Positions 25,302-38,307 of a stretch of DNA of 64,000 bases are shown here, piece by piece. Made by a program: the position numbers and the translations under genes. Under the pieces are notes generated by a model. It saw only the letters and a program-made list of their open reading frames with translations, had not been told where the DNA came from and did not search any database. The stretch comes from Amoebidium appalachense (Eukaryota > Ichthyosporea), in contig CAVNZM010000001.1 of the NCBI GenBank assembly GCA_963693365.1, forward strand, positions 11,594,001-11,658,000. The letters run 5' to 3'. Every line of letters begins with the position of its first letter. Position 1 is the stretch's first letter.

Positions 25302-25952
25302 AGGGGGGGGGGGGGGGGGGGGGGGGGGAGAGGGGAAAAAAAAAGAGGCTGGACCGAGAAACGAACTCGGGACCTCCTGCTTACTAGGCAGACGCTCTGC
25401 CATCTGAGCCATCGAGTCACCTTGTCTGCAGACGCCAAAACTATGAATATAACCCTTATTAAAAGACCCGGTCCCTAGCTTCCTAACTGATTATACTCGG
25501 GCCCCGAGAAGGGACAGATGCAATTTCTATTTTACATAAATTCTGTGAAATGAAAAATAGGCCAACGCATGCACTGACAACCGCACGCCAAAAAGAGAAT
25601 TGCATTCAAAGAGCCCCCCGACCCCACGGCCCCCCCCCTTACTACTCCACCAACACCCATCCCTCCTCCTTCCCTATGTACGGAAGAACAGTTAAAGTTA
25701 GGATCAAAACTGCGAGCAGGCTGGGGAAGAGGGTGGGTCGGGGGGGAGAATGGGGGAGAGGGGGGTGGGGTTTACTTCACAAAAGGAGCGGTTAAAGTCG
25801 TGGCAGGTGGGCTCTATTTGGAACGACAGGCATTCAATAGGGTTCGTGCAGTCAACTGTCTGCGTACCACATGCAGGTTAGCATCCCCTTGGGTCATCTT
25901 CCTGCAAGATTTAGATACATTGCTGACCAGTAAACTATGCTGGGACGTTACG

Positions 25953-25992
<40 letters not shown>

Positions 25993-26331
25993 ACCCCCTC
26001 TTCCCCCCCTCCCCCCCGCCCCCGGACACATGCAGGCCCACAGACGTTCAGTAGAAGCAATGACTAATTATAATTACAGCACTCACTGTATTTATTTTCC
26101 CCACCGCCCGTCAGCAACTTCCCCCCTTGCACACTTCAACCCTGCCTTACACAGAGTGTATTCAAACTGGAATCGGTATTAATTCTTAGATTCTCATCGC
26201 CTGGATGATGGGGTTACTCTCGTTAACATTCTACATGTAAGACTGGTGCTTGGCCTAAAAGGGACATGAGAGAATTCCCGACACCTGGGGAGGAGGGAGA
26301 GAGGGAGAGAGGGAGGTAGAGAAGTAGAGAG

Positions 26332-26381
<50 letters not shown>

Positions 26382-26550
26382 TGTGTGTGTGTGTGTGTGT
26401 GAGTGTGTGTGTGCGGGGGGGAAGGGGGGGGGGGGGGGGGGGGGATGGCAGCTGGAAAGAACCAGACACATTTCTTGTGGAAAACCAAGGGGCAGGATGG
26501 AAGCAGAAGCAGGGGGCGGCCGGGAGGGAAGGGGAGGGCGATTTTTAGTG

Positions 26551-26619
<69 letters not shown>

Positions 26620-28222
26620 TACCTACCGTAGTAGACCTTCGGTATTCGTAATAACGTAGCTCCTTGCCGACGTTGCACACAAGATAAGTCCTATCGGGCG
26701 ACTGTCCTGGTTGCGGTCGCTTGTAGGGCAGCGTGGGTGCTCTGTAGGGTACATGTCAGAACTGAGACATCGGTTTTAACCAAACTTAAGTAGATGATAG
26801 CAAACAGAGGTGGTGGCTGGGCTGAACAATCATTTCTGTGTGCAAGAATCTGTTGAGTTCACATGTACTTGTTTGTTTGCTTAGGCCTAGTGATGGTGGT
26901 GGTTTAGTGGTGGTGTGGGTGGTGGTGTGGGGTTTCGTGGGCAGTAGAGCTGGAAGTTAAGTTGGTAGGAAAAGGAAACGCTGTAAAGGCTGTATCTGAC
27001 AAAATAAGAGTAAAACTAAAAATAAACCAACAGCTGAAAAAAAGTGGCGAAAGGTGTAACAAACCAAGGAAGGGGAAGGAAGGACATGCAAAAGCTATAA
27101 GAGAGAGAGGTTTTCAGATTAAGGAGAAACGGTTCAAAGCCTACTACGTACCCCGTCAGACTAGCAAAATTTAGCCGCCGCCGGCCAAGATTGCTATGGT
27201 ATATGACGTCACACTGATTTGTTACCGAATTTGGTAACAAATTAGTGTGACGTCATATACCATAGCAATCTTAGCCGGCGGTGGCTAAATTTTGCTAGTG
27301 ACGGGTACGTAGTAGGGTTTGAACCGTTAGTCGTTAACCTCTTGAGGACCGGCCTAATTGATTTGGACGGGTCCCGTCCAAGGCCTAAACAACTCAATTG
27401 CAGCTCAAAATCGATAGAAAAAGCTCAAATAAACTGCATATGCCGACAGGTATATGTCTTACCTACATACGTTACTAAGATGGTTTTTGGAAAATATCAT
27501 TATTTCTTATAATTTTATGTCTGTTTCTGAAGGGACTTTCGAGGTTTGGAATTTTTTTTGGAACTGCCATTGAATGTCGACTGAGCCGACCAATCACATT
27601 CTGCCATTCTCACAAGGTCCAATCAGAAGCTTGCATTGACAGCATTTGGATGTCGACATTGACTCGTTGAGCCGGCAACCACCCTTCGTAGTTACACCAT
27701 ATACAAATACAAAGTATCGTGTGCTAGAACAAAGTTCTTTTTTTTTTCTTCTCATAAAACGAAAAATGAATATTATTTTACTTTCGTGCAAAATATCTTT
27801 GGCTAGTTCTTATCAACTTCATGCTCACATTAGAGTACAAACTTGGTCACGTCGAAAAGTGACACGTCGATCTCGATCTCGTGAAATTTACGGTCCTCAA
27901 GAGGTTAACGCCCACTCGTAAAGAAGGGGAGGTGAGGAGGAGAGGGGTTGGGGGTGGGTGGGTGGGTGGGTGGGGGTGTCATTACTCTATATGCAACATT
28001 ACGGGAATTTCCTTGACCTCCTTCCCCTGCTGCTTCTTGCTATCGCCACTTGTGATGCTTGGGGAGCGACGAAACTGAAAGTTCATCCGTTTTGATTTGT
28101 GTGATTTTTTGGAGGCCGAACTGCAGGGAGAGTCAATGATCAGCATCCAAGTTATTTCTCGAGCAATGTGTGGGCGTGTTTGTGTTTGTGTTTGTGTGTT
28201 TTTGTGTTTTTGTGTTGTTGTG

Positions 28223-28302
<80 letters not shown>

Positions 28303-29195
28303 CACGCGTGTGAGTTTGTGTGGGGTGATGCACCCTCCCTCTCTCTCACTTTCTTCTTGCTCGACCTCCCCCCCTGATCCACCTCCCCTCTCTCTCTATC
28401 TTTCTCTCTGTGTGTTCATAGTGTTTGTGTGTGTCCGCGGGCCGGGGGGGGGGGGGGGGGAGGGGGGGGGGGGGGGGGAGCCTCCCACACACGTGGTCAA
28501 TCAAATGCACGATACAAAACCCAGCATAACAAGACAATACTCAGAAGGACAAGCAAAAACAATTTGCAGAGGATACCATATTACCAAATAGATCCCGGGT
28601 TTAGATGAATTCAGCCCCCCCCCCCCCCCTCCCCGGGGAGGGGGGGGGGGGGGGGGAGGGGGATAGGATTTATCATCTGTATATAGCACATTCGTTGTGA
28701 ATGCCTACTTGCCCCCAAAAATGAGGAATGGGGGGGGGAGGGGGGGATGTATTATGCTGATAGGTTTCACTGGTAACTCTAAGAACTACTAGGAGCCCTT
28801 CATCAGATTGTGTGTGGAAATCGTTGAGCAATAGTACCGCCACATGTGATGCAGAATATAAGCCATACCGGAGGGTCGAAGCCCTGTCCAATCAAAATCG
28901 AATTATCAACTCTGTATGCTCCTTGACACACACATGCACGTACGGGCACACACACACACACACATCCACCAACACGTGTGGATGCACAGAAATCACACTT
29001 GCCATACCCACTCCGATCCCCCCCCCCCCCCCCTCCCCCCCCCCCCTCCCTACAGGAAAAAAAAAAAAAAAAAAAAAAAAAGCGAAAATCAACCATATAC
29101 CTTCCAACGCTGCTTGGACTTTCCAGAAGTGATGGCCTGTCTCCATCCCCAACCTGGCTCCTGATGGCAAGAATGGTGGTGGTGGTGGTGGTGGT

Positions 29196-29249
<54 letters not shown>

Positions 29250-29361
29250 AGAGGGGGGGGGGGGGGGGGGGGGGGGGGATAGAGAGATAGAAAGACCGGG
29301 GGAGAGAGAGGGGGAGGGGGGGGGAGAGAGATAGAGGGAGAGGAGAGAGAGAGAGAGGGGG

Positions 29362-29427
<66 letters not shown>

Positions 29428-30178
29428 GCAGGGGAGGGGAGAGGGGGGGGAGTTAGAACAGGCTTGATAGATAGAGGAAAGGAAAAGACGAGGGGTGGTG
29501 GGGTTATTGTCGGAGTCCTCTTTTGGTGGTGTGTGCATACTGAGAGGGGGGGGGGGGGGGGGGGGGGGATAGTGTGCGCCCCTCCGTCCTACCTATTCCA
29601 CTAACTCATAAACGATGTAATCAAACAAAAACACAAACTGAAGTTTTTACCTATCCCCTTCCTCAAAAATATATATGTAGGAAATCAAAATCAAAATCAG
29701 TCACGCATTCTCCCAGCCCTCGCTTTCTCTATCCTTCTCTTTTATGCCTACCCTCTCCCAACGCCCAGCACACCCTTCCCGCAACCACAAAACATAAACC
29801 GATAAAATGATAAAACAACCAAAAACACGTGAACTGGATTATAACCAACCGTATGCGAACTGATAAGATCACCAATAACAAGATTATTTTAATGCTGCTC
29901 AGTATACGGTGCTGCCCAAAGTCAAAAGAACCGTTGCCCTTTGGAATAATATCCTCCCCCCCCCCCCCCCCCCTTCCCTCCCTTTCTGCCTAAAACGCAA
30001 ATTTCTGAGAACACAGTTGTTATACCGAATCTAACCCCCCCCCTTCCCCCGCGGCCGCCTGCGCCCATATTTACTCTGCTTTGTATTTTGCTGGTGACAC
30101 CAGCACAATAGGAATACAAAGCCAGCCCCCCCCCCCCCCCCCCCCCCTCCCTCCCCCCACAACGGCCCCCCCCCCTTC

Positions 30179-30218
<40 letters not shown>

Positions 30219-31233
30219 ACCAAAAAAAAAAAAAAAAAAAGAAAAAAAAGAAAAGAGAGAAAGACAACAAAAACACACAGCCTGACCCTCCCCTCCCCTC
30301 CATCCCTTTGGAGCAAGAAAAAGAAAGGGGAGCCTGCACAGAGGTGGGCGGGACCTATACATACCCAAAGCTGTCGGGCCGGCGTAGGGTGCTGGATCCG
30401 CCCAAGCCTTCATTGCTGAGCCCACTAATTCTCCGGGGCACAAGGGAGATCATGGACAGGTGGGTGTGATGACTGTAGATGATGGTGGTTAGACACGGAA
30501 ATAGTACGGTGATTGCAGAGAGTGAACTAATGCAAAATGGATCGGAAGAACGGAGGGACAGGATGGGGCTGATAGCCAGGGACAAACGACAGGTGCATAA
30601 TCGAGCGGGTGCATGATCAAGCGCGTAACGGTGGTGGTGGTGGTGGTGGTGGTGGTGGGGGGGGAGGGGGGGGGGGGGTGGGGGGGGGAGGGGGGAGGGA
30701 AGGAAGGGGGAAGACCTTAGAAGAGGAGAGAGGGGGGGGGGAGGAGACAGATAGAGAGGGGGAGAGAGAGAGAGTCCCTCCGAGGGAGAGGGAGAGAGAG
30801 AGAGGGAGGGGGAGAGAGAGGGAGAGAGGGAGAAAGAGGGGGGGGGGGGGGGGGGAGAAAGAAGTATATATATATATATATTATTTAGAGAGAGAGAGAG
30901 GAGGGAAGAAGAGCGGGAGGGAGGGAGGGAGGGAGGGAGGGAGGGAGGGAGGGAGGGAGGGAGGGAGGGAGGGAGGGAGGGAGGGAGGGAGGGAGGGAGG
31001 GAGGGGGGGAGAGAGGGAGAGAGGGAGAGAGGGAGAGAGGGAGGGAGATCCAAGCTCTAGCAGTGGCTCATATGTAAACATCCTCGAACTTACTTGTATG
31101 GAAGCATTCGGCCATGGGGGTGGATATAGCAGGCCTCTTCTACCAGCACATATCGGCCCTCGGGCGAGTTGATGTGCTTTTTAATTCGCGTATGCGGAAG
31201 CACCGGTGCCCCGCTCTGGCTATAATAGGCCAT
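18373..31233 (-). CDS. WDR20-like: WDR20/CreC-type WD40-repeat protein (about 15 exons)
   Basis: Exons, minus strand: 31233-31094, 30415-30365, 29160-29101, 28120-28018, 26719 (or 26741)-26627, 25859-25776, 24998-24909, 24178-24003, 23206-23133, 22682-22598, 21929-21854, 21471-21289, 20379-20320, 20014-19904, 19155-18373. WDR20 hallmarks are [117 protein letters not shown] and [16 protein letters not shown]. Family members (animal WDR20, fungal CreC) bind and activate USP12/USP46-type deubiquitinases. From exon 5 onward the splice phases agree. The exon 4 to exon 5 join fits only with the 26719 acceptor or a missed exon, and exons 2, 3 and 13 are weaker. The 260-residue last exon is an acidic, Ser/Pro-rich extension beyond the WD40 region; its acceptor lies directly behind a (CA)n tract. 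Length is about 720 residues, close to the family norm. Confidence 0.85.
19155..19226. repeat. (TG)n tract abutting a 3' splice site
   Basis: On the sense (minus) strand this is (CA)n ending in CAG, directly followed by the last exon of the WDR20-like gene at 19155. The usual polypyrimidine tract is replaced by a CA repeat, so repeat length could affect use of this acceptor. Confidence 0.7.
23490..23880. repeat. Degenerate tandem repeat, about 100 bp unit, about 4 copies
   Basis: Copies begin near 23507, 23616, 23727 and 23805 and share a block resembling gtgaccatatgacatacagg followed by caaccaggtgg. The array lies in the WDR20-like intron between exons 8 and 9. Similarity drops from left to right, which suggests an old array. 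Confidence 0.6.
25347..25418 (-). tRNA. tRNA-Thr(AGU)-like sequence, probably a pseudogene or SINE head
   Basis: A 72-nt cloverleaf can be drawn. The acceptor stem pairs at 5 of 7 positions. The D stem is GCTC/GAGC. The anticodon stem TCTGC/GCAGG carries loop CTAGTAA (anticodon AGT). The T stem is CCGAG/CTCGG with loop TTCGTTT instead of TTCGANT. The A box is near normal and the B box is altered. It sits in a WDR20-like intron on the sense strand and is followed 3' by a T-, C- and CT-rich tail. The acceptor mismatches, the changed T loop and the tail favour a pseudogene or tRNA-derived SINE over a working tRNA. Confidence 0.55.
27130..27326. repeat. Near-perfect 197-bp palindrome (foldback element)
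   Basis: Left arm 27130-27227 and right arm 27230-27326 are reverse complements with few mismatches, meeting at a spacer of a few bases. Landmarks are ggtatatgacgtcacact in the left arm and agtgtgacgtcatatacc in the right arm. The sequence would form a cruciform or a long RNA hairpin. It lies in the WDR20-like intron between exons 4 and 5, 11 bp from the TTAA-flanked MITE. It is probably a foldback-type non-autonomous transposon. Confidence 0.85.
27338..27904. mobile_element. piggyBac-type MITE with TTAA target duplication
   Basis: A 567-bp element starts CCTCTTGAGGACCG and ends CGGTCCTCAAGAGG, perfect 14-bp terminal inverted repeats. It is flanked on both sides by TTAA (27334-27337 and 27905-27908). 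TTAA duplication and CC-starting termini are the signature of the piggyBac superfamily. No transposase frame is present, so the element is non-autonomous. It lies in the WDR20-like intron between exons 4 and 5. Confidence 0.85.
30917..31003. repeat. (GGGA)n microsatellite in WDR20-like intron 1
   Basis: Long run of GGGA units within a 450-bp purine-only region (30630-31050) that also contains G, GA and TATATA tracts. Repeated G3 runs could form G-quadruplexes on the plus strand. The sense transcript is all pyrimidine here. Confidence 0.9.
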
Positions 31234-32342
31234 GGTGTTTCCTTGTAAGCAGAGCTAGTGTATCATTCTTTGCATGTTGAGCTCTTCCTACCTAGCTCTT
31301 CCTACCCACATTGCCGGAAGCGCAAAAACATCATAACACTTCGCTTCCGGCCCCTCTCTCAGGTCTTCAGTCTCAGGCCGGTGTCGATCAGCTGCGACCA
31401 TATGATATTTATAGAACCGCCATGTGATTGGTTTAAACACTCCCTGGCGCCTAATTCAAAATACCCAATTAGATTCAAAAAGTATTGAAAGGGGTAAAAT
31501 ACCAGAGGGGTGAAATTCGTTATGGCCAGAATGCTAACAGGTGTTTACCGACGCCAATATATTAGTAAGCTCATTATACAATGTATTTTTAGTTTCAAAA
31601 CAGTTTTTGCATTCAAAAACAAATAAAAGTAGGCTACTTATCCCATGAAAATACGCTTTCTGGATATCAATGAAGTAAATGCCAGAATTACATGAAACCA
31701 GGCCTAATCCAATCAGCAATCTCTAAGCTTTATATGGAAATTGAACCTAAGGCAACCAGTATGGCAAGTAACAAGTGTATGAAAAATGCAACACCAATCA
31801 AAACGTTGTTTAACTTTACATAAGTGTTCTGAATGCTTGTATATCATTTTAGGAAACAATAAAAAACTGTTATCATTTATGACGATTGCTGTATTTAGGA
31901 AGGTCTCATGTGAGAGGCAAATTTCAAAACTCGCGCGCTTGCACCCGCTTCTCCACTCAACGAGGCAAGTTGGCAACCAACACACCCTGTGCGGAAAGAG
32001 TTTCCTACTATACAGCCGTCTTATGTTGAGAAGGTGAGTTTATTTACTCAAATATATAATCAGGCCTAAGCCTCCAGTAGCCTGTTGTTTTTTTTCTTTT
32101 TGAAACCTGGCTTCCTGCCTTGAAGTTTCTTTGTTCTACAGAGCTACTATCGTTTCACAACTCCCGCGTTGCCCAGGTTCGTTCACCACGATTGAGACTG
32201 TAGGTTTGCTGGCTGTTGTGTGGCGTAAAAAATGTCCCTTTTCACCTGCTCTGTTTAGTTTATTGGGCCTTTTTTGTATTATCTCAATACGCAATCTTTT
32301 CTAACAAGTTTTCTGACAGGGCTATCTGAACCAAACGAGAAA
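31234..32342. promoter_or_regulatory. Divergent promoter region, WDR20-like / importin alpha
   Basis: The two genes point away from each other with start codons 1.1 kb apart. The region is almost free of microsatellites, unlike everything around it, which suggests constraint. A likely importin 5'-UTR exon ends at 32033 (AAG, then GTGAGT) and a 5'-UTR intron runs to 32319 (CTGACAG). That leaves about 750 bp shared between the promoters. No core element could be assigned with confidence. Confidence 0.5.
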
Positions 32343-34041
32343 ATGTCGGCCCTCCGTGAAGCCAGCCAGAATGTGGCTGCCTCCCGGAACTTCAAGAACC
32401 GTGGCCTTGGCATGGAGGACGCTCGCTCTCGCCGCCGCGAGACAACAGTGCAGCTCCGAAAGAGCAACCGTGATGAGCAGGTTAGCAACTCCTCTGTGCA
32501 ACTTCCCTGTGCACAAGAAGTTTGTACTTGCTTATGCACGATGGTTGTTTTTTTGGTGTCCTTCCTCTTTCTCCATCCCACCCACTTCTCCCAGCCGCTC
32601 TGCCAAGATCACGGGTTTTTCACGTTTGTGCATTTTGAAGAGTTGCCTGCTTCACTTGTTTGGACCACCTGTTTAAAACCCACACGTGAAATTCATATGA
32701 CTTCATCTTACAGGAAACTGCCGTAAAGTTTCACAGCCAAAAAAGGCATCCTTGAATAATTCGTCCAGAAATCGTTCAGAAATGAGTGTACAGGGCAGGG
32801 GCCTTTTCTGCCGATCTCGTTTACTTACCTTCATCTTTCTGTACATAGCTCATGAAGAGGAGAAACGTGCGCGAGGAGGAGGAGGAGGAGGACGCTAGCC
32901 AGCCCCCCATGGATCACAAGACTGCGCTTCAGAACCTGCCCGCTCTGTGTGACTCTCTCTTCAATTCTGATCCTGATGTTCGCTTCAAAAGCGCTCAGCA
33001 GATCAGGTTTGTGCCTCCTTTTAGGGTATTTTTTTCAGGGTTCCTTTGTCCGTTGGTTCCCAGGAGCTTTGCCCACTTGCTCTACCGTCCTTCCTTGAAC
33101 TACCTGTTTTGGTTTATTCAACTTGCATGGGGTCTCCTAGCACGCTAGTTAAACCTACCCGTCCCCATTTCCCCTCTGTCCCTGTCCCCTTTCCGTTCCC
33201 CATCCCTTCTTCAACTTTACCTTAAGTGCAGCCCTTGAGAATGTAGGGGGGTTTAATACGTGTGCTTCTGTGTTGAGCGAAGGCGCCTCTTGTCCTGTTA
33301 GCCTCGTTCATTCCCAACCGATTCCGACCCCTTAGCCTCGTCATTCTGAACGCCCCATGCTCCCTTTCCACAGAAAGCTGCTGTCTAGGGACCGTGACCC
33401 ACCCATCGACACGGTCATCAAGGCCGATGCTGTTCCCCGCATGGTGCAGCTTCTGGGTGACTTCCAGCACCCCAATGTGCAGTTCGAGGTGGCCTGGGCC
33501 CTCACAAACGTCGCCTCGGGCACTTCTGCACAGACAGCCACCGTGCTTGACCACGGTATGTTTTGTGTTGCTAGTGTCCGGATGCTTGTTTCGTGTTTTT
33601 TCTTTCGTTGCTTGGCGGATGTTAGAAAAAAATCAGGTGATGTGCCTTCTGCAGCCAACTTTGGCCACCAACTGTGCCTGTCGGTGCTGAGTTTTCTGCT
33701 CACGTGTGTTCATTGTGGTCGTGCCCATGGTGCTTTATCTTGCTTCGAGACATCTCATATCTAACGCCCAAATGTGCTTGTCAGTGCTGTGTGTGCTGCC
33801 CACTTTGCTTGTTGCGTTTGTCCTTACTATGAATCGTTTTACAAATGAAGCTCAAAATGTGCTTGTCGGTACGGTGCTGCTCACGTAGCTTGTGTTTCAT
33901 CTTGCTTCAAGTCATCTTACAGTAATAAGCAGGTTATCGTTCCAATAATCGATAGCAAACTAAGATACACTTCTCTATTCTGTGTGCGTGCATACATTTC
34001 TATATCTCGTAGCAAAACGAGCCCGTATGGAAAGACAAACT

Positions 34042-34082
<41 letters not shown>

Positions 34083-34373
34083 ATGCACACACGCACACAT
34101 TTTCCTTTCCTCCTCTGAACCACTGTCTTTCCCCCTCTCAATCACTTTATCCACAAAATATGATGACACCTACAACAAAACATATATTGTTGCTCATGTA
34201 AAGCAGCCCAGCTACCACTCACATGTATCCCGGCCCATGCAGGTGCTGTGCAGGCCTTTGTTGCCCTTCTTGCGTCCCCCAGTGAAGAGGTCAAGGACCA
34301 GTCTGTGTGGGCACTCGGCAACATTGCTGGTGACTCCGAGACCTTCCGTGACTACGTCCTGAAGGTACTGCCT

Positions 34374-34417
<44 letters not shown>

Positions 34418-34622
34418 ACCCATCCACCCATCCACCCACCCTCTGAGGTGCCCCCCTCCCTTCCTTCCTCCTCCTCCACATGTGCACGTACACACACACA
34501 CACACAGCCACAACCATCAACTTCACACCTGCGTACCAGCTAGATGCCCAGCCCCAGCAATAGTGCACTGCTTAGAGTTAGCAATAAAAATAACTATGTC
34601 CTGAAGGTCTTGATAGCTTGTC

Positions 34623-34691
<69 letters not shown>

Positions 34692-35072
34692 ACACACACG
34701 CCAGCCAGCCAGCCAGCCAGATGCCCAGCAATAACGTACCACTTAGCATTAGCGATAAAAAACAATCCTCACATAATGACTGTTTTGGGTTCTCCTATCA
34801 AACACCAGCGCACATACTCCGTTAGGTTACATTTCTCTGCTTGTCCCTGCCTTCACACAAATATCCTAACACCCTTTTTCCCCCCGTTGTAGTGCGGTGC
34901 TCTTCCCCCCGTGCTCAACATCCTGTCGACGGGCAGAGCAACCCCTGCCCTGACCCGCAATGCCGTGTGGGCCCTCTCGAACATGTGCCGTGGCAAGAAG
35001 CCATACCCAGACTTCTCCATCGTCCGCCAAGCCATTCCTACCCTCGCCCGCATGCTCTTTTCAACTGTAACA

Positions 35073-35103
<31 letters not shown>

Positions 35104-35339
35104 CCACCACCACCACCACCACCACCAAACACACACACATACACACACACACACACCACCGTCATGGTTACTCCGTGTGTGCGTTTTTTTTGTTTTTGTT
35201 TTTGTTTTTGTTTTTGTTTTTTAAAAAAAGCATAATTATACCATGTTATCGGGGTTTAGCAAAGTCTGCCTGTGTGTTCTTCGTCGTCCCCAAGCGTATT
35301 TCCTGCTCTTTCTACTCTGTTCCACATTCTAACCCACCC

Positions 35340-35370
<31 letters not shown>

Positions 35371-35384
35371 ACCACCACCACCAC

Positions 35385-35418
<34 letters not shown>

Positions 35419-35419
35419 C

Positions 35420-35488
<69 letters not shown>

Positions 35489-35607
35489 TAAAAAAAAAGC
35501 ATAATTATACCATGTTATCGGGGTTTAGCAAAGTCTGCATGTGTGTTCTTCGTCGTCCCCAAGCGTATTTCCTGCTCTTTCTACTCTGTTCCACATTCTA
35601 ACCCATC

Positions 35608-35644
<37 letters not shown>

Positions 35645-37248
35645 ACATTCTGAAGAGGGACTATGTAGCTACTTATCATGCTTTCTCTGTGTGTGCTCTT
35701 CACTTATCACCTATTTTTTTTGCAGAATCTGCAGATGTGTCGTTCGTCATATTCTGTTACACACGCTAACCCCTCCCCCCACTCTCCCTCCCTTCCTCCC
35801 CCCACCCCACCCCACCCCACCCCCTCCAACACACACACACATAGGACAAGGAGGTACTCACAGACACGTGCTGGGCACTCTCCTACATGAGTGACGGAGA
35901 CGACAACAAGCTGCAGGCCGTGACCGAGGCCGGGGTTGTGCCCCGCCTGGTGGAGCTGCTGTCCCACCCCAGCGACGAGGTCAGGTGCCCCACTATCAGG
36001 GTCCTGGGCAACATTGTCACCGGCAACGAGATGCATACACAGGTGTGTATCATGTCTCTTTCTCTCTCTGTCTCCGTGGGTGGGGCTGGGTGGGTGTATT
36101 GGTTGTTTTTGTGTGTGTGAGTGGGGGGTGGGTATGCAATGGAGAAGTGGGAGTCGTTGATGTTTTAAGGTGTCCCCACCCACCCACCCACCCCCCGCCC
36201 GGGAATGTGATCTCCGTTGTGTTGCCGGTTATGAATGTGTACTTCCCCTGCCCACTTATGATGCAGACTCCAAGGTGTGCTCTTTTTTTCTCGCAGAATC
36301 AGCATTGTGTTGTCTATCCGTGAATATGTATATTTTTGTACTGAAGAAAACACACATTGTTTCCCCCACCCCTTCTTTCCCTCCACACAGACACACAAAC
36401 ACACACATCCTCACCTGCATCTTTACTCCACCCTGCCATGCCATACAACCAACCCGCCCCTTTTCTTTAAGTATTCCCCTTCAGCTGGTGCCCAATGCAG
36501 GGGTTGCTTCACGCACGCACACACACGCACACGCACACGCACAACCTCCCTTGCACCCTCACTCCTCCCAGCCACACCATCAACCCACCCATTCTCTAAC
36601 ACATTCCTATTTTCCATCAGCTCGTGCTCAATGCAGGTGTTGTTCAACCAGTTCTTCAACTTCTGCGCACAGGCAAAGGGATGCTCAAGAAGGAAGCAGC
36701 GTGGACACTTTCCAACATTGGTGCCGGCAGTGTGAGCCAGATCCAAACGTTGCTCAACAACGACGTGGCCCCTGCCCTGATCTACGCCATGACAAACGAG
36801 GGTGATCAGAAGGTCCAGAAGGAGGCCGCTTGGGCTATTGCAAACATCGTGTCGGGTAAGCCAACCAACCAACCCCCCCCCGGCGCCTGGGGGGGAGCAC
36901 GCTTACGGACATCTTCGGCTTTCAAGAATCAATCTCACTTGTTAGCCTTTTCCTTCGATTTTAATTCCTGTTGTTGTTCTTTTTTCCGGGGGGGGGGGGG
37001 GGGGGGGGGGGTTACGTAACACGAGCTCTTACTGGCCTGTGAGTCTTGTATGATAATGCATGAGGGCTAACGTGAGGCCGGTGGGGGCACAGGGGGAACG
37101 GACGATCACATCAAGCAGCTGGTGCGTCAGGGGGTGATCAGCCCCATGGTGGCCATGCTTCAGCCATCGGTCGAGGGCAAGCTTCTCAAGATTATGCTCG
37201 ACAGCCTCATGAGAATACTCAAGGTGTGTGCGTGTGTGTTTTTTTTGT

Positions 37249-37284
<36 letters not shown>

Positions 37285-38307
37285 CATTTTCATGTGGTAG
37301 GAGGCTAATAGGTCATGCGATTAGAATTGCTTCCCTTCGTGGCCGTAATATGATTGTGTATATGCACTATATACACGAGGCTACGTCGTACGTCTGTATG
37401 TGGATATGGGTGTAAATGTGTAGGTATATTTACTATTTGTGGTGTGTGTGTGTGTGCGCGCGTAAATGTGTACACCTGTACATGTATCCGTACTTCATAA
37501 GGGGCAACCAACAAACTTGCCGAACAGGTCAATAGTTCAGTGCAAAACATGTTCCTTTGCATTGGTTTACTACTTGTTGAATGCTTAGGCTTACACCATG
37601 TCTGCAGGTGGGAGCCACCATGAGCGGGGGGCTTGAGAACCAGTATGCCATGTACGTGGAGGAGGCAGGGGGCCTGGACCAGCTCGAAGCCCTGCAGGAG
37701 CACAGGAACGAGGAGGTCTACCAGGTCCGTTTCTCTCTCTCTCTTCTCTCCCCTCTCTTCTGTTACCTTTTTCAGGTGCCCGGGGGAGGGGGGCACGTTG
37801 AATGAGCCAGTGAAGAAATGTTGAAGGTTGCCAACAATGCCCCTGAATAGCTACATGTGTTTGTTTTTACTGCTTTCACCACGTCCCCTTTCCCCTCCCC
37901 CTCCTTTCATCTATGTCTTAAATCCAGGTCATTATTTCTATCGCCTTTGTTCACATTCCTTTCATGTCTTGCACTCTACACCTGGTTTTTCATTTTTCTC
38001 GAGCAGAAGTCCTCGTTTTACTGCCTCTGCCACCCTCCCTTTCACCTCCCTGTTACTATTGTGTTTATCCAACTCATGATTTCCATCGACTTGGCAGGCT
38101 CACGTTTATTTCATGTCTTGCACACTCACTAATGCCTGGTTTTTTATTTTTCTTGAGCAGAAGTCCTACGACATTGTCACCAAGTACTTCAGCGATGATG
38201 CCGATGACGATGCAGAGAACACGGCCCCCGTTGCCGGCACCACTCAATACCACTTCCAGCCCCTCAACCAGCCCTCGAACAACGGCTTTTCCGGCTTCAA
38301 CTTCTAA
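32343..38307 (+). CDS. Importin subunit alpha (karyopherin alpha), 10 coding exons
   Basis: Coding exons: 32343-32480, 32849-33006, 33374-33555, 34243-34364, 34893-35066, 35845-36042, 36621-36855, 37093-37223, 37608-37724, 38161-38307. All introns are GT-AG, the phases close, and the total is 1602 nt (533 residues), typical for the family. The N-terminus is an importin-beta-binding domain ([35 protein letters not shown]). Ten ARM repeats follow, with the NLS-binding Trp/Asn pairs visible in [56 protein letters not shown] and [11 protein letters not shown]. The C-terminus is acidic and then Asn/Pro-rich. It carries classical-NLS cargo into the nucleus together with importin beta. The ATG at 32343 lies downstream of a probable 5'-UTR intron. 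Introns 3, 4, 5, 7 and 8 carry long poly-C or poly-G tracts. Confidence 0.95.
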